A stretch of DNA of 64,000 nucleotides from Myxococcus xanthus. GTDB taxonomy: Bacteria; Myxococcota; Myxococcia; Myxococcales; Myxococcaceae. The translations under genes were made by a program, and so were the position numbers. The stretch is from positions 8,412,001-8,476,000 of the forward strand of contig NZ_CP017174.1 in the NCBI RefSeq assembly GCF_006402735.1, read 5' to 3'. Shown here piece by piece: positions 1 to 15,465 of this stretch (its first letter is position 1; each line of letters starts with the position of its first letter). The notes beneath the pieces were generated by a model. The model did no database searches and was not told the origin of the DNA. It was given only the letters and a program-made list of their open reading frames with translations.

Positions 1-728
1 CGCTCCACGCGCTGTCCCATGCGGATGGCCTGCCCCCACGCGGCGCGCATGGCCTCGCGGTCCGCCGGATGGACGAACTCCAGGAAGGTGTTGAGTGAAA
101 GCGGCTGGTCCGCCTGGATGCCGGTGTAGTCCCGCGCGGCGCGGTTGGCGTAGGTGAAGCTGCCGTCCGAGCGCGCCGCCCACATCACCTCCGGTAAGGA
201 CTCCGTGAGCCGCAGGTGACGCAGCTCGCTCTGCCGCTCCAGCGCCTCGCGCTCGCGCTGCCGGAGGAGCACCGCCTGCCGCTGAATCTGCTGCTCCTTG
301 AGGAACAGGTCCACGAAGACGCTGACCTTGGAGCGGAGGATTTCCGGGTCGAAGGGCTTGAGCAGGTAGTCCACCGCGCCGTGCGCGTAGCCCTTGAAGA
401 CGTGGGCCGCGTCGCGGCTGAGCGCGGTGAGGAAGATGATGGGGATGGTGCGCGTGCGCTCGCGCTGCTTGATGAGCGTGGCCGTCTGGAAGCCGTCCAG
501 CCCCGGCATCTGCACGTCCATCAGGATGACGGCGAAGTCGCGCTGAAGCAGGAACTTGAGAGCCTCCTCACCGCTGGTGGCCTTCACCAACTCCTGCCCG
601 AGCGGTTCGAGAATGGCCTCGAGCGCGAGCAGGTTGGACGGATGGTCGTCCACCATCAGGATGCTCGCTCGGGGCTGGGAAGGCCCTTCCTGGTTGCGGT
701 CCGCGGAGATGTGTTCGCTAGGCGTCAT
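1..728 (-). CDS. Response regulator receiver-PAS protein, N-terminal part (runs off left edge)
   Basis: The frame opens with ATG at 728 and stays open to the window edge, so only the first 242 residues are visible. Residues 22-140 form a receiver domain: acidic pair D27/D28, phospho-acceptor D71 in ILMDVQMPGLDG, T101 in FLTAL and K124 in YLLKPFDP. A charged Gln/Glu-rich helix (about 140-172) links it to a PAS domain that starts near residue 174 (PEVMWAARSDGSFTYANR). Proteins of this build usually continue into a histidine kinase or output domain, which is not visible here. It lies 122 bp downstream of the giant hybrid kinase on the same strand and could take phosphate from it or be co-transcribed; that is inference. 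No clear Shine-Dalgarno site precedes the ATG. Confidence 0.88.
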   Translation of the reverse strand, partial: MTPSEHISADRNQEGPSQPRASILMVDDHPSNLLALEAILEPLGQELVKATSGEEALKFLLQRDFAVILMDVQMPGLDGFQTATLIKQRERTRTIPIIFLTALSRDAAHVFKGYAHGAVDYLLKPFDPEILRSKVSVFVDLFLKEQQIQRQAVLLRQREREALERQSELRHLRLTESLPEVMWAARSDGSFTYANRAARDYTGIQADQPLSLNTFLEFVHPADREAMRAAWGQAIRMGQRVE

Positions 729-850
729 TGAAGTCGGCGGATGAATCTGCCCCGGTCCCACCTGTTCTCAAGGTGGAAGAGGCTAGGCGTCCCCTCGACC
801 GGACCCAAGCCCGGAAGAGAGGCGCCGTACGGTAACCATCACTCAGCGAA

Positions 851-8287
<7,437 letters not shown>

Positions 8288-8407
8288 GCGAGAAACCTCT
8301 GATCGGGATGAACGCTGCTGGCTGCGCTGAGCGGCGCCCGGGCTGGGGCGAATCTCCAGGGAGTTCGCGGGCTTGTCGATTCAATGCAGGCCCCGCGGAA
8401 CGCTGAA

Positions 8408-8423
8408 CGTTCACCAATGAACG
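8408..8423. promoter_or_regulatory. Inverted repeat in the region between two minus-strand genes, possible operator
   Basis: CGTTCA-CCAA-TGAACG is a perfect dyad with 6-bp arms and a 4-bp spacer. It lies about 120-135 bp upstream of the GTG of the poly-HAMP kinase and about 64 bp beyond the end of the next gene. The position fits an operator in the kinase promoter region. No binding protein can be named. Confidence 0.35.
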
Positions 8424-8486
8424 CAGTGGTTCAGAGGCCCGGACCGCCCGTGAAAGACACCCGGCGCCGCACCTCCTACCAACATC

Positions 8487-9371
8487 TCAGGGGGCAGGGG
8501 CCGTGCACGGAAATCCGTCGCAGCCGTGCACATAGAGGGGCCGTCCGAGGAGCCTCCGAGCGGGCTCCCCTGGCGGGCGCTGCACCGGCTCGTACCGGGT
8601 GGTCCGGAGATCCATCGCGAAAGCCTGCTCGTCCCCCTGAGCGCAAGCGATCAGGACGCGCTCGGGGCGCTCGAGCCACCACAAACCCGCTACTTCACAC
8701 GGCAACTCCACGGGGAGTGGCGTGAGGGTTCGTGCTTCGTAGAAGCGGAGCGAGGCCTCGTCGAGCACGGCGGCGAAGGTGCCCTCCGCTCCCACGGACA
8801 GCCGTGCTTCCGCCCCGGATACCGGCACCTGTCCCAGCACCGCTCCGTCAGGCGCCACCGAGACGAGCTGCCCCTCCGCATCGAGCGCCAGCACCCCGCC
8901 CTCGTGGCTGACGAGCGATACTGGGGAGAAGTCGCCCATGCGCATGGGCTCGGCCCCGTCGTCGCGCCAGAGCTGTCCGGCCTGCGACCACCAGAGGCGA
9001 TTCTCCCGGTCGAAGGTGACGGCGCGTACGCCCGCCAGGGGGAACCGCTGGGAGCCCTCCGGCAGGGTGCAGACCGCCATGGCCTGGGCGCCGTAGACGG
9101 CGGCGCGCGAGGCATCCGGCGAGACGGCCCAGCCCAACAGGGGGCGTTGCAGGAGACGGGCGAGACAGTGGTTCAGCGCGCCGAAGTGCGGATCCGAGGT
9201 GGGCGCGGAGATGAGGTAGGGCAGGCTGGTGGTGGCGATGTAGACGAGCAACCCGAGCGCGGCGGCGGTGGCCACGGTGAGCGGCCATGGACCGGCTCGG
9301 CGCAGGCGAGCCTCCTTCGCGGAAGCGCGCGCCGCCTTGCCTCCTGACACCGGACTCTCGCGTCCACTCAC
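8487..9371 (-). CDS. Membrane-anchored hypothetical protein with WD/propeller-like ectodomain
   Basis: 294 residues. The GTG at 9371 is chosen because GAGGAG sits six bases upstream; the longer open frame reaches into the promoter of the divergent TonB-receptor gene. A basic N-terminus is followed by one membrane helix at about residues 31-50, then a long extracytoplasmic part. This part contains repeated short strands with Trp/Asp motifs (FDRENRLWWSQAGQLWRDDG, LALDAEGQLVSVAPDG) that look like blades of a beta-propeller or YVTN-type repeats. The C-terminus has Cys residues that could form a disulfide (HGCDGFPCTAP). I do not recognise the family. It is probably a single-pass protein facing the periplasm. 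Confidence 0.7.
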   Translation of the reverse strand: MSGRESPVSGGKAARASAKEARLRRAGPWPLTVATAAALGLLVYIATTSLPYLISAPTSDPHFGALNHCLARLLQRPLLGWAVSPDASRAAVYGAQAMAVCTLPEGSQRFPLAGVRAVTFDRENRLWWSQAGQLWRDDGAEPMRMGDFSPVSLVSHEGGVLALDAEGQLVSVAPDGAVLGQVPVSGAEARLSVGAEGTFAAVLDEASLRFYEARTLTPLPVELPCEVAGLWWLERPERVLIACAQGDEQAFAMDLRTTRYEPVQRPPGEPARRLLGRPLYVHGCDGFPCTAPAP

Positions 9372-9491
9372 GGCGGCTCCTCGCGGCGGCGTTCCTGACC
9401 TTGCCGGGGGTTGTGTCAACAGCGGCCCGGCGCCACGTCCCAGTTCGTTTCCCCACGACAGCACAGAACGGGACCGAAGGGTGGCCGTGCC

Positions 9492-11801
9492 ATGCTGTTC
9501 CGGAGGGGAGACAACGCACGCATGGTGGGGGAGAAGGCGCTGCGAATCGTGGGAGTCGCCCTGGCCGCGCTGCTGACGGTCGGTGCGGCGGAGAATCCAC
9601 GGAGTGCCATTCTGGGCACGGTCATCGATGCCCAGTCACGGCAGCCCGTCGCGGAGGTCGTCGTGACGGCGAGCCTGTCCGCACAGGGCGGTGAGCGCAT
9701 CGCCGTGACCCAGTCCGATGGAAGGTATCGGATTCCCGACCTGCCCCCGGGCGACTACACACTCCGCTTCGAGCGCGAGCTGTTCGAGCCCTACTCCCTC
9801 CCCCTCTCCGTCAGTGAAGGGCGCGCCTTACGCGTCAACGTCGAGCTCCAGCCGACGGAGCCAGGAGAGGCCGTTGGATTGTTCTGCGGAGGCCCGACTG
9901 TCGACACGGGCAGCTCGACACTTCGGTTCATCCAGTGGCGAGAAGACGTCTCGCGCGTTCCGGTCAGTCGCCCAACGAAGTGGGCTGGCGCCATGCGCAC
10001 CTCGGACAGCCTCGCGGAGTGGGTGCCCGGCACGGTGGACAGCGTGGACGGACGGTCCTTCAGCGGTGCCACTCCCTTTGAAAACGAATACCTGCTGGAT
10101 GGGCTTTCGACTCGCGATCCGACCACGGGCCGCAACCTGCTCCCGCTGAGCCAGGAACTGGTCAGCGACATCAGCGTGCTCACCGGCGGATACATGCCGG
10201 AGTACGGACGTACCACGGGCGGTATCATCGACCTGAAGCCAGTGGTCATCTCCAATGAGCTGCATGGTGAGGTCTTCGCGAACTGGGCACCGGGCGCGAT
10301 GGAAGGAGCATCGAGCCCCGCGACAGGCCCCCGCCCCGCCGTCTCCTCGAACGGCGCGCTCCGTCACCTGGGGGACTTCGGCGGGACACTGGGAGGTCCG
10401 CTGCGCAAGGACCAGCTCTGGTTCTTCGCGGGCATCGTCCCCGCGCTCAGCCGTGTCGAACAGGATGCCGGTTTCATGGACCAGCGCAGCATCCAAGCAC
10501 TGGCCAGGCTGACGTATGCCATCAACCACAGACATTGGACGTCGCTGACGGTCGTCACCGCGCCCGCGTTGATGCGGGGGATGGACGGCGCGCAGGCTCC
10601 GTGGGAGGTGGACAGCGACACGGTCATGACCGTGCTCGCCTACAACGCCATGGTCCTCGACGGACGCGTCACGCTCGATGCCAAGGCGAGCTGGCTGGGC
10701 CACGATGTCACCCGGCTCTCGCCTGTTGGCCCTGCGGGCGTCGACACGGACCGATTCCAGGCGAAGACGCAGGCCTCCTATTGGCTGAAGGGCCTGGGAC
10801 ACCATGTGCTGGCAACAGGCCTGGAGCTCGAACACGTGGTCCAAGGCCCATCGCAGGCCGCCGGCATCACCAGCAGCCTCTTGAGCGGGTTCGTGCAAGA
10901 CCGATGGACCTTGAACGACCGGCTCACGCTGAATGGAGGCCTTCGCTACGACGCGCAGTTCCTCGATGCGGACGAGCGTGGAAACATGACGCATCACCAG
11001 CTCTCACCGCGAGTCGGGCTCGTCTTCGACCCCGGTGGGAACGGCCGGATGAAGCTGTTCGCGCACGCCGCGAAGTATCAGGGGATGGTCCCCCTGGGGT
11101 TGCTCACGCCGAACGTGCGCATCGCTTCGCGGCTCGCGCCGACGTCGTCTTCCGAATTCGTCGCGGGCGCTGAGCATGAGCTCTCCCTGTTCGCGCAGGC
11201 AGGTGTGACCTATACGCGCCGCCGCCTGGATGATGCGCTCGCGACCATTGTTGACGACGGTGCGGGCGGGTCCCTCTTCGTCAATCCCGGCGCGGGCCCT
11301 GCGGCCAACTTGCCGAAGGCAACGCGCACCTACGATGCCGTCTCGGTGGAGTTGGGCCGCAGCTTCTGGGACGGCTGGCAGGCCCAGCTCCGTTACACAT
11401 GGTCTCGGCTTCATGGGAACTACACAGGTCCCTTCGGCGCCGAAGGTGGACGGCCGCTGTCACAATCGCGGTTGCTCGGAGCGGACCGGCCCCATGTCTT
11501 CAAGGCCTTTGCATCCAAGGAGTTCACGCTCACGCGGAAGCTCACGCTCAACGCGGGCCTCGCATACCTGGGCGCGACTGGAACACCGCGCGAAGCGGAC
11601 AGCACGCGGACGCCCTGGGTCCACACCATCGATGCTCAGCTGAGCGCTCGCTACGGTACTGCCGACCAGCACTTGGTGACGCTGAGCATCGACGCGTTCA
11701 ATGTGCTCAATGCCCAAGCTGTCCTCCGTGAGGAGACGTTGCGGCCCTTGCAGTACCAGGCGCCACGGCAACTCCGCCTCGGGGTTCGCTACGCCTTCTG
11801 A
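9492..11801 (+). CDS. TonB-dependent receptor with carboxypeptidase-regulatory N-domain (Oar-like)
   Basis: 769 residues. A signal peptide (hydrophobic core VGVALAALLTVGAA) is followed by a carboxypeptidase-regulatory-like beta-sandwich of about 90 residues (GTVIDAQSRQPVAEVVV, YRIPDLPPGDYTLRFE). A plug domain includes YLLDGLSTRDP and GGYMPEYGRTTGGIIDLK. The remainder is a beta-barrel ending in the outer-membrane signature LRLGVRYAF with terminal Phe. This is the layout of the Oar/SusC-like receptors that are abundant in myxobacteria, where they import large ligands or assemble surface proteins; the ligand is unknown. No TonB/ExbBD genes are nearby. The start is uncertain: ATG at 9522 follows GGAGGGGAG (11-base spacing) and would give a shorter signal peptide. 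Confidence 0.85.
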   Translation: MLFRRGDNARMVGEKALRIVGVALAALLTVGAAENPRSAILGTVIDAQSRQPVAEVVVTASLSAQGGERIAVTQSDGRYRIPDLPPGDYTLRFERELFEPYSLPLSVSEGRALRVNVELQPTEPGEAVGLFCGGPTVDTGSSTLRFIQWREDVSRVPVSRPTKWAGAMRTSDSLAEWVPGTVDSVDGRSFSGATPFENEYLLDGLSTRDPTTGRNLLPLSQELVSDISVLTGGYMPEYGRTTGGIIDLKPVVISNELHGEVFANWAPGAMEGASSPATGPRPAVSSNGALRHLGDFGGTLGGPLRKDQLWFFAGIVPALSRVEQDAGFMDQRSIQALARLTYAINHRHWTSLTVVTAPALMRGMDGAQAPWEVDSDTVMTVLAYNAMVLDGRVTLDAKASWLGHDVTRLSPVGPAGVDTDRFQAKTQASYWLKGLGHHVLATGLELEHVVQGPSQAAGITSSLLSGFVQDRWTLNDRLTLNGGLRYDAQFLDADERGNMTHHQLSPRVGLVFDPGGNGRMKLFAHAAKYQGMVPLGLLTPNVRIASRLAPTSSSEFVAGAEHELSLFAQAGVTYTRRRLDDALATIVDDGAGGSLFVNPGAGPAANLPKATRTYDAVSVELGRSFWDGWQAQLRYTWSRLHGNYTGPFGAEGGRPLSQSRLLGADRPHVFKAFASKEFTLTRKLTLNAGLAYLGATGTPREADSTRTPWVHTIDAQLSARYGTADQHLVTLSIDAFNVLNAQAVLREETLRPLQYQAPRQLRLGVRYAF

Positions 11802-12181
11802 GGCAGACCGCCTCCGGCCGGGGGTGGCCGGCTGCTGTTCGGAAATGTCGGGACATTTGGCGCCGGCGAAAACCCCCGACAGTTCCGAACAACAAGCTCT
11901 GGAGTCGCTCCCAGCACCCGGGAACGGTCAGCGCTCTACGCGCTGCTGATACAGCAGACCAGGAGGCTGCTCATGCAACAGGGCCATGCCTATGAACGTT
12001 TTCGATGTTCCCGGGCCGTCATGCCCCAGGGCGGGAGCGTCCTAGAGGGTGGGCTCTTCAGGGGCTTCCTGACGCCAACGCTCCCTGCATGCGGCCATCC
12101 TCCTGGCTGTTCGCCTGTTCCCGCGCTTGCCGCCTCGCCCCCGGACCGCACCTTTTCAAGGAAAAGGGAAAGGAACCGACC
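11802..12181. other. 380-bp intergenic region with strong inverted repeats
   Basis: There is no convincing gene. The first 90 bases hold a 17-bp inverted repeat (11836-11852/11875-11891) and a 16-bp palindrome inside its left arm (11843-11858). The rest should contain the promoter of the Gly/Ser/Thr-rich protein gene at 12182, but no clear -35/-10 or sigma-54 motif is evident. The longer open frame running through it has no sensible start. Confidence 0.6.
11836..11891. terminator. 17-bp inverted repeat downstream of TonB-receptor gene, probable terminator or attenuator
   Basis: TGTTCGGAAATGTCGGG pairs with CCCGACAGTTCCGAACA with one mismatch across a 22-base loop. No T-run follows, so if it terminates transcription it is not a classical intrinsic terminator. 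The loop contains its own CGCCGGCG dyad. The left arm is shared with the palindrome AAATGTC-GG-GACATTT (11843-11858), so the two structures exclude one another. Confidence 0.55.
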
Positions 12182-13360
12182 ATGCGACGCGCCATCACCC
12201 ATGCCGCCCTGACCTTCAGCCTCCTCACGTCGTCGGCTGGGCTCGCCCAGTCAGCAGGCGGTGGCTCGGCCGGAGCCGGAGGCACGGCGTCTGGCGGAAC
12301 GCCGGGCGTCGTCCAGCCACAGGGCGCCTATGAACCAGGCAACTTTTCGCCTCCGCCGCAACTGGCTCCCGGCGACTCGGGAAGAAACTCGATGGACACG
12401 ATTGAGACCAATACCGGCGCGGAGCCCGTTGCCGCGCCACCGGCGGGCGCGACACGCGGGTCCACCCCACAACCGGGTATTGGCGGCAGCGGACAACCTG
12501 ACACATCCGCGAACGCCGCCGACGGCACCTGGGGAACTGGAATGAACGTTCCTTCCACGAGCACGACCGGCACAGGTGGGTCGGGCATGAGTGGCACCGG
12601 TGGAACGGGCACGACCAGCGGAAGCACGAACACGGCAGGCGCGAACTCCGGCGTTAGCGGTACGGCGACCGGCGGCAGCGGCGTGTCGACAGGCTCCAGC
12701 TCCGATGTCGGCGGTACGGCGACCGGCGGCGGCCTGACAACAGGCTCCAGCTCCGACGACAGCGGTACGGCGACCGGCGGCAGCGGCATGACGACCGGCT
12801 CCGCGACGGGTGGCGCTGCCGGCAGCAACACGATGGGACCCCAGCCCTCTGCGACGGGCCCGGGCAGTTCGACAGGTGGCAGTGAAACACCGGCTGGCGC
12901 GACCACGGGCGGCGCGGTCAGCGACGGCGCAGCGGAGACTCAGGCAGCCAGCGGCGCGCGGCCCGAGAACCTCGAGCAAGAGGTCGCGCGGCTTCGCGAC
13001 CAGGTCCAGCGGCTCGAAGCCGAGGTGAACACCTTGCGGCGCGAGGGCACGGGGACGGGCGGCTCAGGGACGCAGGCCACGGCGTCTGACGCGGACACGG
13101 GGACCACGGTGCTGGCCAGCGTCGTCATGCAAGGGCGGGTGGCCTCCGTCGGAAAGGACCACGTCGTGGTCCGCGACGCGGAGTCCGGAGACACCTTCAA
13201 CCTCTTTGTGACCAACACCACCCGCATCAGCGCCAACGGCAAGCGCGTCTCACCGCAACAGCTCTCCGAGGGCACGCCCGTGCAGGCCGCGTTCAACTAC
13301 ATCGCGGATGGTGACACCTACGCCACGCAGATTCGGGCCTATCCCGGCCGCAGGCGCTGA
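12182..13360 (+). CDS. Exported Gly/Ser/Thr-rich repeat protein with coiled coil and C-terminal beta domain
   Basis: 392 residues. The ATG at 12182 follows AAAGGAA and begins a clear signal peptide (MRRAITHAALTFSLLTSSAG, cleaved after ..LAQS). Residues 22-260 are low complexity, rich in Gly, Ser, Thr and Ala, with an 18-residue repeat (GTATGGSGVSTGSSSDVG) present nearly three times. A short coiled coil follows (ENLEQEVARLRDQVQRLEAE). The last 80 residues are a folded beta domain (MQGRVASVGKDHVVVRD, FVTNTTRISANGKRV) resembling the small OB-like DUF5666-type module. It is probably periplasmic or surface-exposed, with the linker spanning a distance. Function unknown. Confidence 0.8.
   Translation: MRRAITHAALTFSLLTSSAGLAQSAGGGSAGAGGTASGGTPGVVQPQGAYEPGNFSPPPQLAPGDSGRNSMDTIETNTGAEPVAAPPAGATRGSTPQPGIGGSGQPDTSANAADGTWGTGMNVPSTSTTGTGGSGMSGTGGTGTTSGSTNTAGANSGVSGTATGGSGVSTGSSSDVGGTATGGGLTTGSSSDDSGTATGGSGMTTGSATGGAAGSNTMGPQPSATGPGSSTGGSETPAGATTGGAVSDGAAETQAASGARPENLEQEVARLRDQVQRLEAEVNTLRREGTGTGGSGTQATASDADTGTTVLASVVMQGRVASVGKDHVVVRDAESGDTFNLFVTNTTRISANGKRVSPQQLSEGTPVQAAFNYIADGDTYATQIRAYPGRRR
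12657..12818 (+). repeat. 54-bp tandem coding repeat, about three copies
   Basis: The block GGTACGGCGACCGGCGG recurs at a 54-base spacing and encodes the 18-residue Gly/Ser/Thr repeat of the exported protein. The third copy has diverged at its end. Confidence 0.7.
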
Positions 13361-13388
13361 AGCCCCGCCCCTTCACCTGGGGACGAGC

Positions 13389-13694
13389 TCAACCACCCTG
13401 CCCTTCCTGGACGAAGCGCTCGATGCGGGCGATGGCCAGCGTCATCTTCTGTCGCGCGGAGCTGTTCGCCGAATGCACCTGGACCCGTGGCGGCACGAAG
13501 CCACGGGTCGCCACGGCCTCTTCCAGCCACAGCAAGACGTCATATCCGGTGCCATGCGCGTCGTCGCCCAGGTCGTGGTCCAGGCTCAGCTCCGTCACCT
13601 GCCCGGACTCCAGCAGCGAAATCGCTTCTTCGGGCCACCACACACGCACCCAGCCATCGGGAGTGGCCCGTTCGTCATCCAGATAGACCTTCAT
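13389..13694 (-). CDS. Cyclic-phosphate processing receiver (cRec) domain protein
   Basis: 101 residues from the ATG at 13694; an ATG three codons upstream (13703) is an alternative. The protein is a single small receiver-like fold. It starts MKVYLDDERATPDGW, with acidic pair D6/D7, a central ELSLDHDLG motif (D39, H40, D41) and RVQVHSANSSARQKM near the C-terminus. This is the signature of the cREC family, stand-alone receiver folds predicted to act on cyclic or nucleotide phosphates rather than in phosphorelay. The LDHDLG motif and the HSxN segment are the conserved predicted active-site positions. It lies convergent to the exported repeat protein and 99 bp beyond the TipAS gene on the same strand. 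Confidence 0.82.
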   Translation of the reverse strand: MKVYLDDERATPDGWVRVWWPEEAISLLESGQVTELSLDHDLGDDAHGTGYDVLLWLEEAVATRGFVPPRVQVHSANSSARQKMTLAIARIERFVQEGQGG

Positions 13695-13793
13695 GGCATC
13701 CACGCCTCGCGTTCGGTGACACAGCGGTCCAGGGACGCGCCTGGAGCGCCGTGACTGAATCCAACGACGACGAAGCTGGCGGCCTCACCACGG

Positions 13794-14141
13794 CTACGCC
13801 TGCCCCTCCAGACTGGCCATCGCCTTGCCGATGTAAGCGAAGAGCGCAGGGTCCAACCCGTGCTTCGCCGCGACCTCGGGCTCCTGCTGATGCGTCGCAT
13901 TCAGCGCCCCTTCGATGCCAGGGTCGCCTCCCGTGAACGCCTTCAGCAGCTCCCGCCAGCGCATGGCCAGCGAGCGCACCGGCTCGCTCGTGGGGTCCGT
14001 GCCCTGGTCCATCTCCGCGCGGACGCGGGCGATGAGATGGGGCCACTCGGCCTCGACCTGGCGGATGGCCTCCTCGCCCAGGGCCTCGCGGTGGGCCTTC
14101 AACTGCTGGAGTTGCTCCGGCGTGTAGTGCTTCTCGAACAT
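13794..14141 (-). CDS. Stand-alone TipAS-type drug-recognition domain protein
   Basis: 115 residues with an ATG start behind GAGGTG. The whole protein matches the helical TipA-S domain: MFEKHYTPEQLQQLKAHR at the start, then a long helix with EAEWPHLIARVRAEM, and a C-terminal part with GLDPALFAYIGKAM. In Streptomyces TipAL this domain follows a MerR DNA-binding domain and binds thiopeptide antibiotics covalently. Here no DNA-binding domain is present in frame or next door. The likely roles are drug sequestration, like the short TipAS form, or sensing through a partner; both are inferences. Length and sequence look intact. Confidence 0.85.
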   Translation of the reverse strand: MFEKHYTPEQLQQLKAHREALGEEAIRQVEAEWPHLIARVRAEMDQGTDPTSEPVRSLAMRWRELLKAFTGGDPGIEGALNATHQQEPEVAAKHGLDPALFAYIGKAMASLEGQA

Positions 14142-14220
14142 GATTCACACCTCATCCCGCCACGGCAGTGTGGCGTGATGAGATGGGTACGGCCTCACGC
14201 GGCGTGAGGATCAAGCGGAT

Positions 14221-14448
14221 TCAACGCTCGTCATCCGAAGCGCCGCCCGCGAGCTTCCGCAGCTTCGCCGCGAACGGGCTCTCTTCTCCAGCCCGCAGCG
14301 TCCCGCCTGCCATCCGCTGCCGCCGCGCCAGCGCGAGGCCTCCCTCGGCGGGCCCTTCCAGCGCCTCCTTCTCGAAGCGGTCCTGCCCACCGAGCGCGCG
14401 CCCCACGGGGCGCGAAGCACTGACACGGCGGTTCGTATCCACGGACAT
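14221..14448 (-). CDS. Small conserved-looking hypothetical protein
   Basis: 75 residues, Arg/Gly/Glu-rich, with no signal peptide or membrane helix. The ATG at 14448 follows GAAAGGGG at a good distance, which supports a real gene. It starts 30 bp after the stop codon of the acyltransferase-like gene on the same strand, so the two are probably co-transcribed. The C-terminus (SPFAAKLRKLAGGASDDER) looks like a short amphipathic helix with an acidic tail. Family not recognised. Confidence 0.55.
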   Translation of the reverse strand: MSVDTNRRVSASRPVGRALGGQDRFEKEALEGPAEGGLALARRQRMAGGTLRAGEESPFAAKLRKLAGGASDDER

Positions 14449-14478
14449 GAAGGCCCCTTTCGAAGCAGCGGCCCGATG

Positions 14479-15399
14479 CTACCCCACCTCCGCACCGCTC
14501 GCAGCCCCGCCCTCGTCTGGCGAAGCCGAGCCCCACGTCCCCTCCGGCGCCTCCAGCGCGGCGCCGATGTCGCGCAAGACACGCGCGGCGTCCTCCACGC
14601 CGATGAGCCGGGCGTCCCAGGTGCAAGTGAGCGTCATCACCTGCCCAGGCACCAGCGCGCCCGCTTCCACCACGGGCTCCGTCCGCACCGCGCCCGGCGC
14701 CAGCAGGAGGGGCACGCGCGTGTATGGCACCAGGGCCACATAGCCCCGCTCCAGCCCCAACGAGCCCAGACTCGTCACCGCCACCGAGCCGAACGGGTCC
14801 CACGGCATGCCCACCCAGCGCAGGTCCACGTTCAACGTGAACCAGACGAAGGACAACATCCGCAGCGCCAATCCCATCAGGAAGCCAGGGATGAGCGAGG
14901 AGCGCCGCTTGCCACGTTCGATGACGGCATCCCGGCGCGCTCGGACCGCTGCGATGCGCGAGGCCATCGTCTCCGCGAACGCACCCAGTGACAGCGAGTC
15001 CGCACGATGCACCGTGGCCGTCGTCAGGTCCGCGCGCCCCGTCTCCGCGGGCTGCACCACCAACACGCAGACGCCGACCTCCTTGCGCCGCCAGGGGCGA
15101 TTCCAGCGCATCAGGACATTCGCTTCGGGATGGCGGCACAGCGCATCCGCGGCGGCCTTGGCCACCAGGTGCGTCACCGTGAGGCGCTGTCCCGTCCGGG
15201 CGCGGAAGGCTTCGAGGAAGGCCACCGCTCGCTCCATGCGCACCTCCACCGCCGCATAGGCGCTGGGGTCTCCCGGCGAACGCCATGTCCCCAGGGCGAG
15301 CTTGCGGAAGGCACCGGCCGGCGGTGCGGGCTGAAGGTCGAGGTGCACGGGCAACGTCCGCCTTCGCACGGAGCCCGGTCCCCTGCAACTGTGGGCCAT
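14479..15399 (-). CDS. 2-oxoacid dehydrogenase E2-like acyltransferase domain protein lacking catalytic His
   Basis: 306 residues from the ATG at 15399. The fold is that of the E2/chloramphenicol-acetyltransferase catalytic domain: YAAVEVRMERAVAFLEAFR, LTVTHLVAKAAADAL, and FGSVAVTSLGSLGLERGYVA match the conserved core. No lipoyl or E1/E3-binding domain is present. The catalytic motif DHRxxDG near the C-terminus reads D262-A-R-L-I-G, so both the active-site His and the DG pair are missing. It is therefore probably not a classical dihydrolipoyl acyltransferase. It may bind an acyl-CoA, act as a trimeric scaffold, or use another residue. A hydrophobic stretch (LIPGFLMGLALRMLSFVWFT) interrupts the domain and could contact the membrane. 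Divergent from the DUF1684 gene. Confidence 0.8.
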   Translation of the reverse strand: MAHSCRGPGSVRRRTLPVHLDLQPAPPAGAFRKLALGTWRSPGDPSAYAAVEVRMERAVAFLEAFRARTGQRLTVTHLVAKAAADALCRHPEANVLMRWNRPWRRKEVGVCVLVVQPAETGRADLTTATVHRADSLSLGAFAETMASRIAAVRARRDAVIERGKRRSSLIPGFLMGLALRMLSFVWFTLNVDLRWVGMPWDPFGSVAVTSLGSLGLERGYVALVPYTRVPLLLAPGAVRTEPVVEAGALVPGQVMTLTCTWDARLIGVEDAARVLRDIGAALEAPEGTWGSASPDEGGAASGAEVG

Positions 15400-15465
15400 G
15401 TCCGGAACCCTGCGCCTGGCCCGCCGCCCTGTTAGACAGGGGCTTCCCTCCCCCGAGGCCCCGAC

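Noticed and set aside
8384..8725. A 113-residue plus-strand frame at the start of the 8.5-9.4 kb gene
   Set aside because: It overlaps the supported minus-strand membrane protein and has a composition typical of shadows.
9411..9491. N-terminal extension of the TonB receptor frame
   Set aside because: It puts an unlikely sequence before the signal peptide; ATG at 9492 or 9522 fits better.
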